Assembly: GCF_023159225.1 (NCBI RefSeq) | Contig: NC_063171.1 | Span: 992,001 to 1,056,000, forward strand | DNA: 64,000 nucleotides | Source: Perognathus longimembris pacificus | Lineage: Eukaryota; Chordata; Mammalia; Rodentia; Heteromyidae | Direction of reading: 5' to 3' | Translations under genes and position numbers: made by a program | In this document: positions 21,275-32,593 of the stretch, one piece after another | How positions within the stretch are numbered: position 1 is the stretch's first letter | Layout of the letters: every line of letters starts with the position of its first letter | Notes under the pieces: generated by a model | Seen by the model: only the letters and a program-made list of their open reading frames with translations | The model's database searches: none | What the model was told of the DNA's origin: nothing

Positions 21275-22126
21275 ATGTATAACACACCGACTTACTGTGA
21301 CCTAGGAAAGGCTGCCAAGGATATCTTCAACAAGGGATATGGGTTTGGCATGGTCAAAATAGATCTGAGAACCAAGTCTTGTAGTGGAGTGGAGTTTTCT
21401 ACTTCGGGTCATGCATATACTGACACAGGGAAAGCGTCAGGCAATCTAGAGACCAAATATAAGGTCTGTAACTATGGACTTACCTTCACCCAAAAATGGA
21501 ACACAGACAACACTCTTGGGACAGAGATCTCTTTGGAGAATAAGTTGGCTGAAGGGTTGAAACTGACTCTTGATACCATATTTGTACCGAACACAGGGAA
21601 GAAGAGTGGGAAATTGAAGGCCTCTTATAAACGGGATTGTTTCAGTCTTGGCAGTAATGTTGATATAGATTTTTCTGGACCAACCATCTATGGCTGGGCT
21701 GTGTTGGGTTTTGAAGGTTGGCTTGCTGGCTACCAGATGAGTTTTGATACAGCCAAATCCAAACTGCCTCAGAATAATTTTGCCCTGGGCTACAAGGCTG
21801 CAGAGTTCCAGCTGCATACTCATGTGAATGATGGCACTGAATTTGGAGCCTCCATCTACCAGAAAGTTAATGAGAAGATTGAAACATCAATAAATCTTGC
21901 GTGGAGGGCTGGTAGCAACAATACTCATTTTGGCATTGCTGCTAAATACAGGCTGGATTGTAGAACTTCTCTATCTGCTAAAGTAAATAATGCCAGCCTG
22001 ATTGGACTGGGTTATACTCAGACTCTTCGGCCAGGAGTCAAACTGACCCTTTCAGCTTTAGTCGATGGGAAGAACTTCAACGCAGGAGGGCACAAGGTTG
22101 GGTTGGGATTTGAACTGGAAGCTTAG
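21275..22126 (+). CDS. VDAC3: VDAC3-like mitochondrial outer-membrane porin, intact retrocopy frame
   Basis: 283 codons plus stop, the same length as mammalian VDAC3, which forms a 19-stranded beta-barrel for metabolite passage in the outer mitochondrial membrane. I take the start at 21275 because the N-terminus ([16 protein letters not shown]) aligns with the family there. The frame stays open upstream to an ATG at 21212, but that part is 5' leader. VDAC3-type features are Gln73 (Glu in VDAC1/2) and cysteines at 8, 36, 65, 122 and 229. Compared with the parent as I remember it, Cys2 is Tyr and position 87 is Leu instead of Trp, with roughly a dozen mostly mild changes elsewhere. The C-terminal [10 protein letters not shown] beta-signal is kept. 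No frameshift or stop occurs. Expression is unproven. Confidence 0.85.
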   Translation: MYNTPTYCDLGKAAKDIFNKGYGFGMVKIDLRTKSCSGVEFSTSGHAYTDTGKASGNLETKYKVCNYGLTFTQKWNTDNTLGTEISLENKLAEGLKLTLDTIFVPNTGKKSGKLKASYKRDCFSLGSNVDIDFSGPTIYGWAVLGFEGWLAGYQMSFDTAKSKLPQNNFALGYKAAEFQLHTHVNDGTEFGASIYQKVNEKIETSINLAWRAGSNNTHFGIAAKYRLDCRTSLSAKVNNASLIGLGYTQTLRPGVKLTLSALVDGKNFNAGGHKVGLGFELEA

Positions 22127-22528
22127 GTTGATTTTTGAGTAGAGCATCAGATTTGTCCCTGCAAGTGAAGAGAAATGAACCCACTATGTTTTGGCCTTAA
22201 AAATTCTGTGAAATTTCAAAAGTGTGAACTTTTTATTCTTCCAAAGAATTGTAATCCTTCCCACACTGAAGACTAGAGATTATAAATCCATCTTAAGGGA
22301 GGTCCTTGAAGGCATGCCTGGAAGTTGTCAGGTGTGTGCCACATTTCAATTGAGTTGTGCAGTGTTAATTTAAATGTGTTCCTCAGCGACGATGTAGTGT
22401 CATGTTACTGGAAGTGACCTGGCCCTCCAGTTTGCACATCACGCCCTGCATTTCCCACACTTTCCCATGACCTTTTCATACATTGGTCTCTGTGCTACAG
22501 TGGAATCTTTGGTTTTGCATCAGAGTAA

Positions 22529-22539
22529 AATAAAATAAA
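22529..22539 (+). terminator. Poly(A) signals of the VDAC3 retrocopy
   Basis: Two overlapping AATAAA hexamers about 16-21 bp before the A-tail, inherited from the parent mRNA. Confidence 0.85.
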
Positions 22540-22701
22540 CCCATCACATTTGGCAAAAAAAAAAGAAAACAAATAAAACAATAATAAAAATCAATAATAT
22601 TAAGGTTTTTAAAAAGTGAGACAAATCACTTTTTCATGTGATTATTGTGAAGGTTAAGGTAAGACTGTTAGGTATGCTTCTTAAATTATAAAACACTATG
22701 T

Positions 22702-22918
22702 TAGCCAAGCACTGGAAGTTCATGCCTGTGATCCTAGCTACTCAGGAAACTGAGATCTGAGGATTGTGGTTCAAGGCCAGCCCGACAGAAAAGTGTGTGA
22801 GGCTCTTATCTCCAGTGAATTACCACAAAACCAGAAAGTAGAACTGTGGCCTTAGAGTATTAGCCTTGAGCTCCAATGCCCAAAGTTCAAGCCTCAGTGC
22901 TGACACAAAAAAAAAATG
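22702..22918 (+). mobile_element. 7SL-like/Geo composite SINE
   Basis: 'catgcctgtgatcctagctactcaggaaactgagatctgagg' head, then a partly deleted Geo body and an A10 tail. Confidence 0.9.
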
Positions 22919-25348
22919 AACAAACAAAAATACCCCACTATGTCGACTATTATTGTCTGATAATAAGCCACATACAGAAAACTTGTTTGGTCCTGGAGAA
23001 AGATTCCTAATCTGCCAAATAGGATGTCTTTATGGGGTTAGGATATGGTGCCCCAACCTCATGAAGCATTTTTGTCTTAATTTGGGATATTGTTACATAA
23101 TCTAGAGAACCATCCCTGGGAAGCAGCTCTGGACCCCAGGACTCACATACACCCACACTCCAAGGCATAGCATCCTAGCAGTGCACCTACTCAAGTGTCC
23201 CCAGTTTTGTCAATGGGAGAGACACAGGGGATTAATGAAACAGACCATCCTAAGTAACAACCCCAGCAAAAACACAAAGCACATCTACAGGAGACAGCAC
23301 CACAAACATCTGCATGCCAAGTAACTACGTATGTGCTCCACCAAGTATGAGACTGGCTCTGCAGACACAGACAAATTTATCACCTGGGCTTCCACATGGC
23401 AGTTGCATTCAACTGGAGGTTCATCTGGCATAGAATATGTAAGAATGTTGCCTCTATGGCCAGCTCATTGGTCTGTTAGCCAGGTTGCATCACTTCTGGA
23501 TGTTGCCTGTTATCTTTTAGTAGGCTCACTTGGTTTCCATTCAAGGTGTCCCCAAAGTGCCACTCCATCAATGGCAAGACAGAAACTTCACACTCTCTGG
23601 AGGCCAGAACTCTCAAACATCATTTCTACTATACTCAAAGTCAAAGGCCAGCACAGATGAGATAAGGTACGAGGATTGATCCTGTCCTTATGATATAATA
23701 AGATAATACACATACATTTAATTTAGCCTACCCAAATACACAATTCTTGGGATAATGCGGTATTGCACTGCATTATTGTATTATTATATTGCACAATATT
23801 ATTTGGTCAGAACCAAGTTCAAGAGCACAGCTTGAGTGATAGACCTAAGTGCGAACCCAGGTCTGTCTGATACCTACTATTGAGCCTAGATAGTTGCATC
23901 TTGTTTGCTTTAATCAAAGCTCCTATGGAACTCACTCTTTCCTCTATCCTTTAATATGTCAAGACTTGAACAAATGGTTTCACTTGTTTATTTGTTGGAG
24001 AGATTCAATTTTCCCTTTAAAAGACTAATATGCTCTCCTTGAAATTTACTTAAATTTTACCTTTTCTTTTGGATGTTACTTTCCTTTGATAGAAATGGAT
24101 TCTAATTCAATCCACTTTCAATCACATAATCAGAAGTGAATTTTAGAGAAAATATGAATGATCCCTACTTTTCTGAAGAATTTACTTATTTTTCAGGCTA
24201 ATGGAGGAAACACAAATTGTAGAGTCTGGGAAATACATTGGCCTTAGTTTTCATGTTCAGTCTTTCATTCATAATCTAATGTACTTTGTTTTCCTCAGTG
24301 GAAATAATTACTGATAGGATTAATTCCAATGTGAGGAGAAAGATTACAGAATAAAGTATAGCTATATCTTTTCAGAAAATAGAAAGAAGAAGAGCAGATG
24401 AAAGTTAGAAGATTGGATCCATTTGAATTCTGCGTGAGACCAGCCATTTGATCTTGAGGAAGTCATTTCAACCATTTATTACCATTTTTCTCCTTTTTTC
24501 CATGAGAAGAGAAAGCTGGAGGCCATTCCAGCTCTTTTGGCTCTGACATTATTGCTTTCTAGTACCAGAGCACCATTTTATCCTTCACACATTCTTACTC
24601 CAGAACACACTGCCATGTTAAATTAGGTTGACTCCTGTTCCCCAGGTAAAACAACTGTGGCTGAAATTTGCTAACAAACAATAAGAATGTTTCAAGTTTT
24701 CTCCTTTAGTTCTCTGAGCATATTTTTTGATGTGTTAACAAACTGCAGGGTATTTCTGTCTTCTCCTCTTTATATAGCTCATTAGATCATACCAAAAATA
24801 TTACACAGGCCTCTCTCTTACCTTCTCTGGAATGTTATCCAAAGTTTAACTAGAATATTTAAATAAGAATAAGATATCTTGATTTTTTGTAAATGTACAA
24901 CTGTGTTAGAATAAAGTGCAGAAACTAGATGTTAATCTTTCTGTTGATATACCAAAAGCATATTGATAAGTCCTTGCTAAAGAGTTGAGATCGATTATAA
25001 ATGAATGTAACTTTTGTTGGACAGCATGCTGACTGAGCTGTTGAATATAGCCTGGAGGCATTTATAACTAACCAGATAGAGATATTGTCAGATATACAGT
25101 TCTCAAGAAAACCACAGTCAAATTGTGAAACGTTTTAAAAAGCAAGAATTCCAAATTATCATCTTCCTAGAATATCTGATTACCCCTTGCTGTGTTCAGA
25201 TTTCATAAAATTCTGATCCAGCTGATATTTGGGAAGGAAATTTCCCAAACAAACCATTTGTGGCATCCTTGGAAATTATTCCTGAATGGTTATGCATCAC
25301 TTCCACTGAATTACTTTGATTGAAAGAAATCTTGCATAAGACGATGAG
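22919..25348. other. Unassigned DNA, 2.4 kb
   Basis: The longest stretch without recognisable repeats in the left half. An open frame at 23331-23660 (+) has no known domain. No exon with convincing splice sites and homology is seen. Confidence 0.5.
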
Positions 25349-25592
25349 ATCAGCCCAGTGTCAGTGACTCACACTCATAATCCTAGCTACTCATGAGGGT
25401 GAGATCTGAGGATCATGGTTTGAAGCTAGCCTGGACAAAAAAAAAAAAAACAACAACTGTCTGACTCCTGTCTCTAATTAACCACCAGAAAACTGGGAAG
25501 TGGAACTATAGTTCAAGGGGGTAGGATGACAGCTTTCAATAAGAAAGCTAAGGGACCGCACCCAAGCCCTGGGTTCAAGCCCCAACATTGGT
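25349..25592 (+). mobile_element. 7SL-like/Geo composite SINE
   Basis: Head 'actcataatcctagctactcatgagggtgagatctgagg', an A14 run inside, then Geo body ending 'gggttcaagcccc'. A C-run and CA units follow. Confidence 0.88.
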
Positions 25593-26406
25593 TAACTGCC
25601 TCCCCCCCCCCACACACACACACTTTGGCCTTAACATATACTGCAGTTTTTGTTATGAACTGGAAACCCCTTGACCATTACTAAAAGACTTAACAAAAGC
25701 ACCTTAACTTAATGCACAGTAAGGTTTGGCACCTCAGACCTGTTTCTATTCTTCCTGAATGTCATAGCATTCATTTGAATAATGAACTCCCATCCTTTGC
25801 ACAAAGGATTTGATGTTTGAGATCTGCCCAGGAAGTAAAGGAACAAGTCTCTGTTATCTCTTTTAAAAAGTGCATATTCCACACACACCAAGAAAAGCCA
25901 CTATAGCTATCACTACAAGTTTTTGTGCATATTCCACAAAAGAGGCCTTGTAGCTTGTCTTGAGATGGGAAAAAAGGGCATTAGGTATATATCTCTTTGC
26001 TCAAAGTTTTTCTTAGCCTTCTACAGACATTTTGGAAGCTCCATCTATGCTTTCTCTTTCTTTTGTTTTTCTCTTTCTTTTACTTCCAGTGTGCCTTTCT
26101 TTCCCTTCTTCTCTTCCAACTTAGTCACTACCAGATTTCTTCATTCCTGATATACAAGCCTATGTACCTATAGGCACTTAGGCAAATAAAAAGGGCAGGA
26201 AAACTCTGTAGAGACAATAGAAAAAATTCACATTGGGACAGAGATGTCAAGTAATAGCTCTTGTTTCTGCAATCCAATTGCCATATTCCCCTAGCTCCAT
26301 TTCAGTTTTAACTACTCTACATCTAACTCAATTTTTATTCAAAATGATGTTGCTCTTACATTTGAAGGAATGATATGGATCTATTTATTATTATACTTTA
26401 TTATTG

Positions 26407-26408
<2 letters not shown>
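25593..26408. other. Unassigned DNA
   Basis: Starts with short C and CA runs (25600-25622). A pyrimidine-rich patch at 26050-26130 gives a Phe/Ser-rich chance frame. No gene is recognised. Confidence 0.5.

Positions 26409-26476
<68 letters not shown>
26409..26476. repeat. (CT)n microsatellite
   Basis: More than 30 CT units. They abut the tail side of the following minus-strand SINE. Confidence 0.97.
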
Positions 26477-26479
<3 letters not shown>

Positions 26480-26481
<2 letters not shown>

Positions 26482-26729
26482 TGCCAGTACTGGGACTGGG
26501 GCTTGAACTCATGGCCTTGAATACTCATTTAGCTTTTATGCTCAAGGTTGACACCTTATAATTTGAGACACAGCTCCACTTCAGTTTTTGTTTTGTTTTG
26601 TTTTCTTGGTAAATTGGAGATAAGTGTCTCTAGGACATTTTCTGCCCAGATTGGCTTCAAACCAGGATCCTCATATCTCAGCATCCTGAATAGCTAAGAA
26701 TCACAGGTGTGAGCCACCAATACCTGGCA
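26480..26729 (-). mobile_element. 7SL-like/Geo composite SINE
   Basis: Antisense Geo body, a (TTTTG)n interruption at about 26587-26603, then antisense 7SL-like head ending 'gtgagccaccaatacctggc'. Confidence 0.9.
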
Positions 26730-26839
26730 TTACCTCTGAGTCTTCTTACCCTTTTAAAATTTTACTTTCTCATTGGAAGAAAACTTTTATTTCAATTAAG
26801 ATAGCACATGTGGTGGGACTTTGGAGTAAAAAGAGGGAA

Positions 26840-27056
26840 GAGGGGTTGCTGGGAATATGGCTTAGTGGTAGAGAGTTTGCCTAGCATGCATGAGGCTCTA
26901 GGTTGGATTCCTCTGCACCACATACACAGAAACATCCAGAAGTGGCACTGTGGCTCAAGTGGTAGAGTGCTAGCCTTGAGCAAATGAAGCTCAGGGATAG
27001 TGCCCAGGATCTGAGTTCAAGCCACAGGACTGGAAAAAGAGAAAAAAGAAAAAAAG
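26840..27056 (+). mobile_element. IDL-Geo SINE with 10-bp target-site duplication
   Basis: ID-like head 'gctgggaatatggcttagtggtagag', B box 'aggttggattcc', Geo body with 'tggctcaagtggtagagtgctagcc', and an A-rich tail. The direct repeat aaagagggaa lies at 26830-26839 and 27057-27066. Confidence 0.92.
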
Positions 27057-27066
27057 AAAGAGGGAA

Positions 27067-27419
27067 AGGGTTCGTTCCTCTACTCCCAAGGTAGGTACAC
27101 GGAGAAAAGAAAGGAATGGTTTAGACACGGTATCCAACTGGAGTAAAAAATCTTCTGACACCAGAATTGTGGCATAGACTTGAAGAATTTGGAGGACAGA
27201 AGATGCACATTTCATCTTCCATCCCTACTTACAAAGAAAAACTTACTGCCAGGACAGGATATTTGAATGGTTGATGGCCTGCTTTCCTCAGTGTATAGGC
27301 CTGCTGATTTACTATGGAAATTGGTCAAATGTCAACATACCAGGAAACCAACTCAGAGAAACTGAGAAAGCTGTATCCAAGCCAGTATATCATTGTAGGT
27401 TGAGCAGAATCTCGGGCTC
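27067..27419. other. Unassigned DNA
   Basis: No gene or named repeat recognised. Confidence 0.5.
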
Positions 27420-27640
27420 AGGAGCCTGCAGTTCACGTCTCTAGTCCTAACTACTCTGAAGATTGAGATCTGATCATCAAATTGGAAGTCAGCCTGGAAA
27501 GAAAAGTCCATGAGGCTCTTGTCTAACTATCAAAAAGCTGGAAGTAGAGTTCTGGCTCAAGTGGTAGAGTGCCAGCCTTGAGCATAAATGCTAAGGGACA
27601 GTATGCTGGCCCTAAAGTCAAGCCCCAGTACCAGCACCAC
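27420..27640 (+). mobile_element. 7SL-like/Geo composite SINE
   Basis: Head 'cctaactactctgaagattgagatctgatcatc', then Geo body 'tggctcaagtggtagagtgccagccttgagc' and 'aagtcaagccccagtacc'. Confidence 0.88.
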
Positions 27641-27889
27641 AATTTTTTTTTAAAAAATTATCTCAGGATTTCTCTTCTCTGCTTGTTGTTTGGTAAGCAA
27701 GATTTTTCTGATTAGGTTTGAGCCATGATTGCTGCTACTTATGGGAGTTATTTTATGAAATTCCAGGAAGAAAAAAACTATGATATACTTTTTGTTGCAA
27801 AGGACAGTGTGATTCATTGATTCTGAACATGCAAATTTCATTTTCCAAACTGCGGATAAGGAATATTGAGTTGAGAATATTACTCTTGT

Positions 27890-28150
27890 CTATTTGGGTT
27901 GTTTGTCAAAGTACTATAAGCTTAAACAATCAAAATGTATTTATCAAATTCTAGAGGCTCAAAAATCCAAGATAAAGGCATTGGCAATTGGTATCTGCTT
28001 CCTGGTCTATACGTGGTGCATTTTCACTGTGTCTTTACAGCATGGAAGAAACAAATTCCAATCTCCTTTATTAAGGGCACAAATACCACTCATGAGAGCC
28101 CTACCCTCAGACCCTAATAATTTCCTAAAGGCTCCAATTCCTAAATAATC
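27890..28150 (+). other. Ancient mammal-wide interspersed repeat, family uncertain
   Basis: 'ttatcaaattctagaggctc...aaaatccaagataaaggcattggcaattgg' followed by 'tgtgtctttacagcatgg' and 'ctcatgagagccctaccctcagaccctaataatttcctaaaggctcc' is a well-known fossil repeat pattern in mammals. I cannot name the family with certainty. It is not coding. Confidence 0.5.
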
Positions 28151-29290
28151 ACCTTGGAGGTCATTGAAATCATTGGGTGGATACAGAGGCTCAGGGTCAT
28201 TGAATTAATATAAATTTTGAAAATTAAACTGGGTTCATCAGGACAGTCAACTTCACATCTGGGTTTTGGGATTGCCCAGCATCTCTTCTCTTTCTGTGAC
28301 CATTCTTGCTTTTGAGAACTTGCCTTTCCCATTAGAAACACTTGGATGAGACAATAACCATGAGCCCGGCCCTTTCCCCGCACCCAAGAAACCAGTAAAA
28401 TATTCAATTTCAGCCTATGTGTTGCCCTCACCCCAGTATTTGCAGTTCAGCATATGATCAGAGGCAGTGGAAGTGAGCAGTGTTCACTCACTGCATCTCA
28501 TAGATGGCTCCTCCTGGGGATGTGGAATGCCTTGAAGCTGTCTACTATCTTGTCACATCCCCAGCTTCTTCATGACTCAGCTATTCTGTTGAGTCACTGA
28601 TATTCTTCCAGTAAATTATCTCTAGCCTTAGTTACCCATGATTCATTTCTAGGACTCACAATCAAAGGTCTATAACTAAGAAGACACCAGCATTTACATA
28701 ATGGCTAACATTTTACATAGTATTTACTCATTTGGTATGCCCAAGTTATCTCCCACAATAGTCTGGCATTAGAAGACCAGTATTATTTTCTTTTCAATGT
28801 GGAAAAAAAAAAAAAAAACAGACTGAAAGTTTTTAATCAAATTGCCTGTGTTCTCACAGCAAGAAGGTGTCCCCAAGTCCAAGTCTTTTGGCTTTTTACT
28901 CAATGCTCTTTTCACTGTTATGAAATATGTCTCTCCTCTGTTCCCCATGAAGCAGCAGAGGAGCACAAGTTAATTGGAAACAGCAACGCCCTTTTGTAAG
29001 TGTTCCTCTGAGTATCATGGCTTCTTTTTAAATTTATTTTTGAATGCACAGGGATCAAGAAGTGAAAACAATATTATTGTGCTGGAGCAATGTGAAAGGA
29101 GCTAGAGCATAGCAGAGTGGTGTGTTACGTTCTGAAATAGAGAAAGAAATGACAAATTGGCTCTGGTGCTGCTTGTCATTGTTGCATTTAGATGAGAGAT
29201 ACCTAAGTCCATTCATCAAAAAGAAAATAGCTTCTTCATAACAAAAATATACATGACTGTTTCCCAGAGGGTACTAGCACTGATCAAGAA
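28151..29290. other. Unassigned DNA
   Basis: No gene recognised. It has one A16 run at 28802-28817. Confidence 0.5.
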
Positions 29291-29406
29291 GCATAGCCAG
29301 CTGTGTGCTGATGGCTCATATCTGGAATTCTAGCTATTCAGGGGGCTCTCTGAGGATTGCCGGCAGATGTGATGTCTCCCTGGGGGGAAAAAATAAGTAT
29401 ATGAGA
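29291..29406 (+). mobile_element. Left part of a SINE split by L1
   Basis: 7SL-like head ('gctgatggctcatatctggaattctagctattcagg'). Continues at 30242. The last 12 bp are the L1 target-site duplication. Confidence 0.8.
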
Positions 29407-30241
29407 GTCTGGCTCACTTCATTTAGTATAATTTTTTTCAAGTCCTTCCATTTCCTTATGAATGGGGCAGTGTCATTCTTTGAAGTGAGCCAGACCCAAA
29501 GAAACATTGACTCTGTGGTTTCCCTCATAGGGAATAATTAGCACAGGTTTAAGCTAGTCGTAGCAGAGGATCAGAAGAGCCTAATAGCTATGCCCCTATG
29601 AACGCATAAGAGGATGCTAAGTGAAATGAACTCCCTGTTATGGAAACAACTGTTATATCACCGTTGTAATCACTTTCAATATGCCATGTGAAACTGTAGC
29701 TTCTATTGTTCATGATCCTCTTCTATCCCTTCCTGTGGTTTTCCCCGGGCTCTCACTGTATCTCATCTGAGTACACTGGATACTGCATATACTGGTATTA
29801 GAACTAGGAAAGTGAAAGGGAATAACAAAATTGAGAGACAAAGGATAAAAAGACAAATGAAAAAGCAATACTTGCAAAACTGTATGGTGTAACCGAACTG
29901 AACACCTGGGGGGGGAGGGGGAGAGGGGAGGGGGGGTATGAGGGACAAGGTAACAAAGTACAAGAAATGTATCCAATGCCTAAGGTATGAAACTGTAACC
30001 TCTCTGTACATCAGTTTGATAATAAAAAATTTACAAAACAAAAAGACAAATGACTCCAAAAGCAATACTTGCAAAACCATTTGGTGTAAACTAACTGAAC
30101 AACTCATGGGGGGAGAGGGAAAGGGAAAGGGGAAAGGGGAATTAGGGAGGAGGTAACAAACAGTACAAGAAATGTACCCAAGGGCTAATGTACAAAACTG
30201 TAACCTCTCTGTACATCACTTTGACAATAAATCAGAAAAAG
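29407..30241 (+). mobile_element. L1 3' end with inverted 5' piece and doubled 3' UTR
   Basis: The direct repeat aagtatatgaga at 29395-29406 and 30242-30253 brackets the whole element. 29407-29480 is ORF2 3' sequence in reverse orientation. From 29481 the same region continues in sense, with 'gaagtgagccagac' present in both arms: the twin-priming signature. The last ~195 bp of the 3' UTR occur twice in tandem (about 29847-30040 and 30041-30236), each with its polypurine tract and an AATAAA-like end. No functional ORF remains. Confidence 0.9.
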
Positions 30242-30378
30242 AAGTATATGAGAATCTTAACTTCAATTAACTACCAAACAACATCAGAAGTAGAGCTGTG
30301 AATCAAGTAGCAGAGCACCAAACTTGAGTTCAATCCCTGACCTGAATTCAATCCCTAAGTACTGACAAGAAAAGGAAA
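30242..30378 (+). mobile_element. Right part of the SINE split by L1
   Basis: Continues with 'gagaatcttaacttcaattaactacc', then the Geo body ('agctgtgaatcaagtagcagagcacc') and an (AAAAG)n tail. Confidence 0.85.
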
Positions 30379-30826
30379 AGAAAAGAAAAAGACCTGCACA
30401 AGTGGTAAGTTTCTAGGAGTTATCCTTTTGACCAACTATAGAAAATTCTAGATATTTTTCTTTATCCACAGGGGAATAACTTTAAAGTATCACTGAAACT
30501 CAACTGATTGTATAAGATTTATGGAAGCAGTGAATATTTATTTGGAGTTTAAAATCAATGAATAACTTGTCAGAAGTCAAATTTCAGATCTTCAGCAATA
30601 TTTATACCACAAAGAACATAGTTCAGTTTAGAATCATAGCACTGAGAAATCATCCGCAATCATAGAACTCTACCCAACACCACAACTAAATACAAACTCA
30701 AGAGCTTCTATTCTTAGCAGTTTGTGTTAGATACAATTCTCTTGTGGAGCAAGAATTTCCCATAGAGCAGGGAGAAACTTGCAGCAGAAAATACTGGGAC
30801 CTAAAAATAACATTCTTCCTTAGTAT

Positions 30827-30829
<3 letters not shown>
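30379..30829. other. Unassigned DNA
   Basis: No gene or named repeat recognised. Confidence 0.5.
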
Positions 30830-30875
<46 letters not shown>

Positions 30876-30920
30876 TACACACATACACACACATGCATAC
30901 ATACATGCACATATGCCCAC
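30830..30920. repeat. (CA)n microsatellite with CATA variants
   Basis: Perfect CA to about 30870, then CATA/CACA mixtures. It yields a chance His/Thr-rich frame. Confidence 0.95.
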
Positions 30921-30944
30921 ACACACTGGATTATGCAAACCTTG

Positions 30945-31205
30945 GTATACTGTGGATACTGAATGTCTCCCAAAGGCCATCAAAGGCGAGCTGCACCAGG
31001 AGAGACATAGCATTCTGGAATTGGGGGACTTGCTTTCCACTTTTTCTTCTCCTTCTTGGCCATGAAACTAGCCACTGGTTTGGCCATGATGTGCTGCCTT
31101 GTTACAGGCCCAAAGAGAGAGTGGGGATCTACCTTTGACTCAAGCCTCCAGATCTGTGGGCTATAATTAAACGTTTCTTCTTAATTATCTTGAGTATTTG
31201 CTAGT
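30945..31205 (+). mobile_element. MaLR-type LTR
   Basis: Begins 'atactgtggatactgaatgtctcccaaaggcc' and ends 'ctgtgggctataattaaacgtttcttcttaattatcttgagtattt', the typical start and end of MaLR (ERVL-related) LTRs. No internal region is attached, so it is a solitary LTR. Confidence 0.6.
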
Positions 31206-32356
31206 TTCAAATTCACTGACTCGAGTTTGTTCTGTTGATTTGATACGCTTCTTAATTTTTACAAAATTGAATTATGAAACTAAAGCTATCTCTGGGCCTA
31301 ACATGTAAGCCAAAGTCTAAAACTGACTATGAAGTTACATACATACATGAAATAAATAAATGAATTAAAGCATAAGAAAATCCAGGATGTATATAAATGT
31401 CAAGATTCATATAATTATGTGACACTATGATAATGTGCCTCGCAACTACAAAAAAGAAAAATAAAGCTTTATTTCTTAATGAAAAGTATATCTGACAAGC
31501 TATATGTGGGAATGTAAGATGCTCGAGTACAGCACAATTCCCTTTTGAAAGTTTGGAACTGGAGACAAGGAGCTGTAAGGCTGAATCTCAGGAATAATAG
31601 CCTTCATTTATCTAAAGAGAACATTGTGGAAATTCCAAGTTATTCTTCTATATAAATAACATTGACACTGACCTGGCATTTTTCTCGGAGGCAGGCATCT
31701 GATTGGCTGTGTCTAATTTCTACAGATAACCAGTTTAAGTTCCAAGTCTGGAACCAGTCACCGGTCACCTTTGTGGTGTTATATATTCTACTTACTACAA
31801 AATGCCCATTGAGAGACAAAGACAGAGACACAGAGAGGTTTTTTAAATCACATCTCTTAAGACTTTTCTAAGCACTCTATTTCCCAGCTTTACCAACATC
31901 ATTTATTCACCAGGCTTAGCTCAAAATATGTAAATTTTGACACTCTTCCAAATCTCAGTGTATCCTCAACTCAGAAGGATAGGAAATCACCTAATTTGGG
32001 TATTCTTGGAATGTGCCAGAGACTGAGGGAAGTACCTGATCAAGCCTCCCTCACAATCAGGTCAGGATATTGGGGTCACCTCTAATCTAAATGGTTTTGA
32101 CTATAGAAGAACACTTCAAAAGTAATCAAGGTGCATTCCACACACATACACCCCCCCACACACACCACGCACACTCTCTCTCATACACACACACATAAAC
32201 ACACACACATGCTTGCACATGCACATGCACACAAATCTTAATCTTTGGAACAAGGCAAATGAAGTACCAGCGTAGTAAGGCAGAAACAAGGAGAAAGAGA
32301 AGAACACAATCCTAAAATGCAATACTTCAGGGAGGTGTTTTCTTGTTGTTCTTCTC
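31206..32356. other. Unassigned DNA with a CA-rich patch
   Basis: 32135-32235 is an impure CA repeat. Otherwise no gene or named repeat. Confidence 0.5.
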
Positions 32357-32593
32357 TGTTTTTGTGCCAGTACTGTGGCTTGAATTCAGGACCTTGCTTT
32401 CTCACTTGGCTTTTGTGCTCAAGGCTGTCACTCTGTCACTTGAGCTGAATCTCCACTTTGTACATTTTGCTGGTTAATTGGAGATAAGAGATTCATGGAC
32501 ATTTATACGTGACCTGGCTTTGAACCTTGATCCTCAGACCTCAGCCTCCTGAGTAGCTTGGGTTACAGACATGAGCCACCAGCACCCAGCTGA
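32357..32593 (-). mobile_element. 7SL-like/Geo composite SINE
   Basis: Well-preserved antisense copy: 'gtgccagtactgtggcttgaattcagg' at the tail side and 'cctcagcctcctgagtagcttgggttacagacatgagccaccagcacc' at the head side. Confidence 0.93.

Larger units (their letters stand above)
21196..22572 (+). pseudogene. VDAC3: VDAC3 retrocopy (processed, full length, open frame)
   Basis: An intronless copy of the mRNA for voltage-dependent anion channel 3. It contains a 65-bp GC-rich 5' leader (21210-21274), the whole coding region, a ~430-bp 3' UTR, two overlapping AATAAA signals (22529-22534, 22534-22539) and a short A-tail from 22555. The 14-bp direct repeat aaaaaagaaaacaa at 21196-21209 and 22559-22572 is the target-site duplication, as expected for L1-driven retrotransposition. 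It landed in the A-rich tail of an older SINE. No promoter is visible in the flank, so the default reading is a processed pseudogene, but the frame is undamaged. Confidence 0.95.

Noticed and set aside
21446..21823. 125-codon minus-strand frame
   Set aside because: It is antisense to the VDAC3 retrocopy and explained by the conserved coding strand.
23331..23660. 109-codon plus-strand frame
   Set aside because: No recognisable motif and not supported by neighbours. Length is within chance for the window.
26370..26561. Ser-Leu repeat frame
   Set aside because: Translation of the (CT)n microsatellite running into a SINE.
30744..30973. His-Thr and Cys-Val repeat frames on both strands
   Set aside because: Translations of the (CA)n microsatellite.
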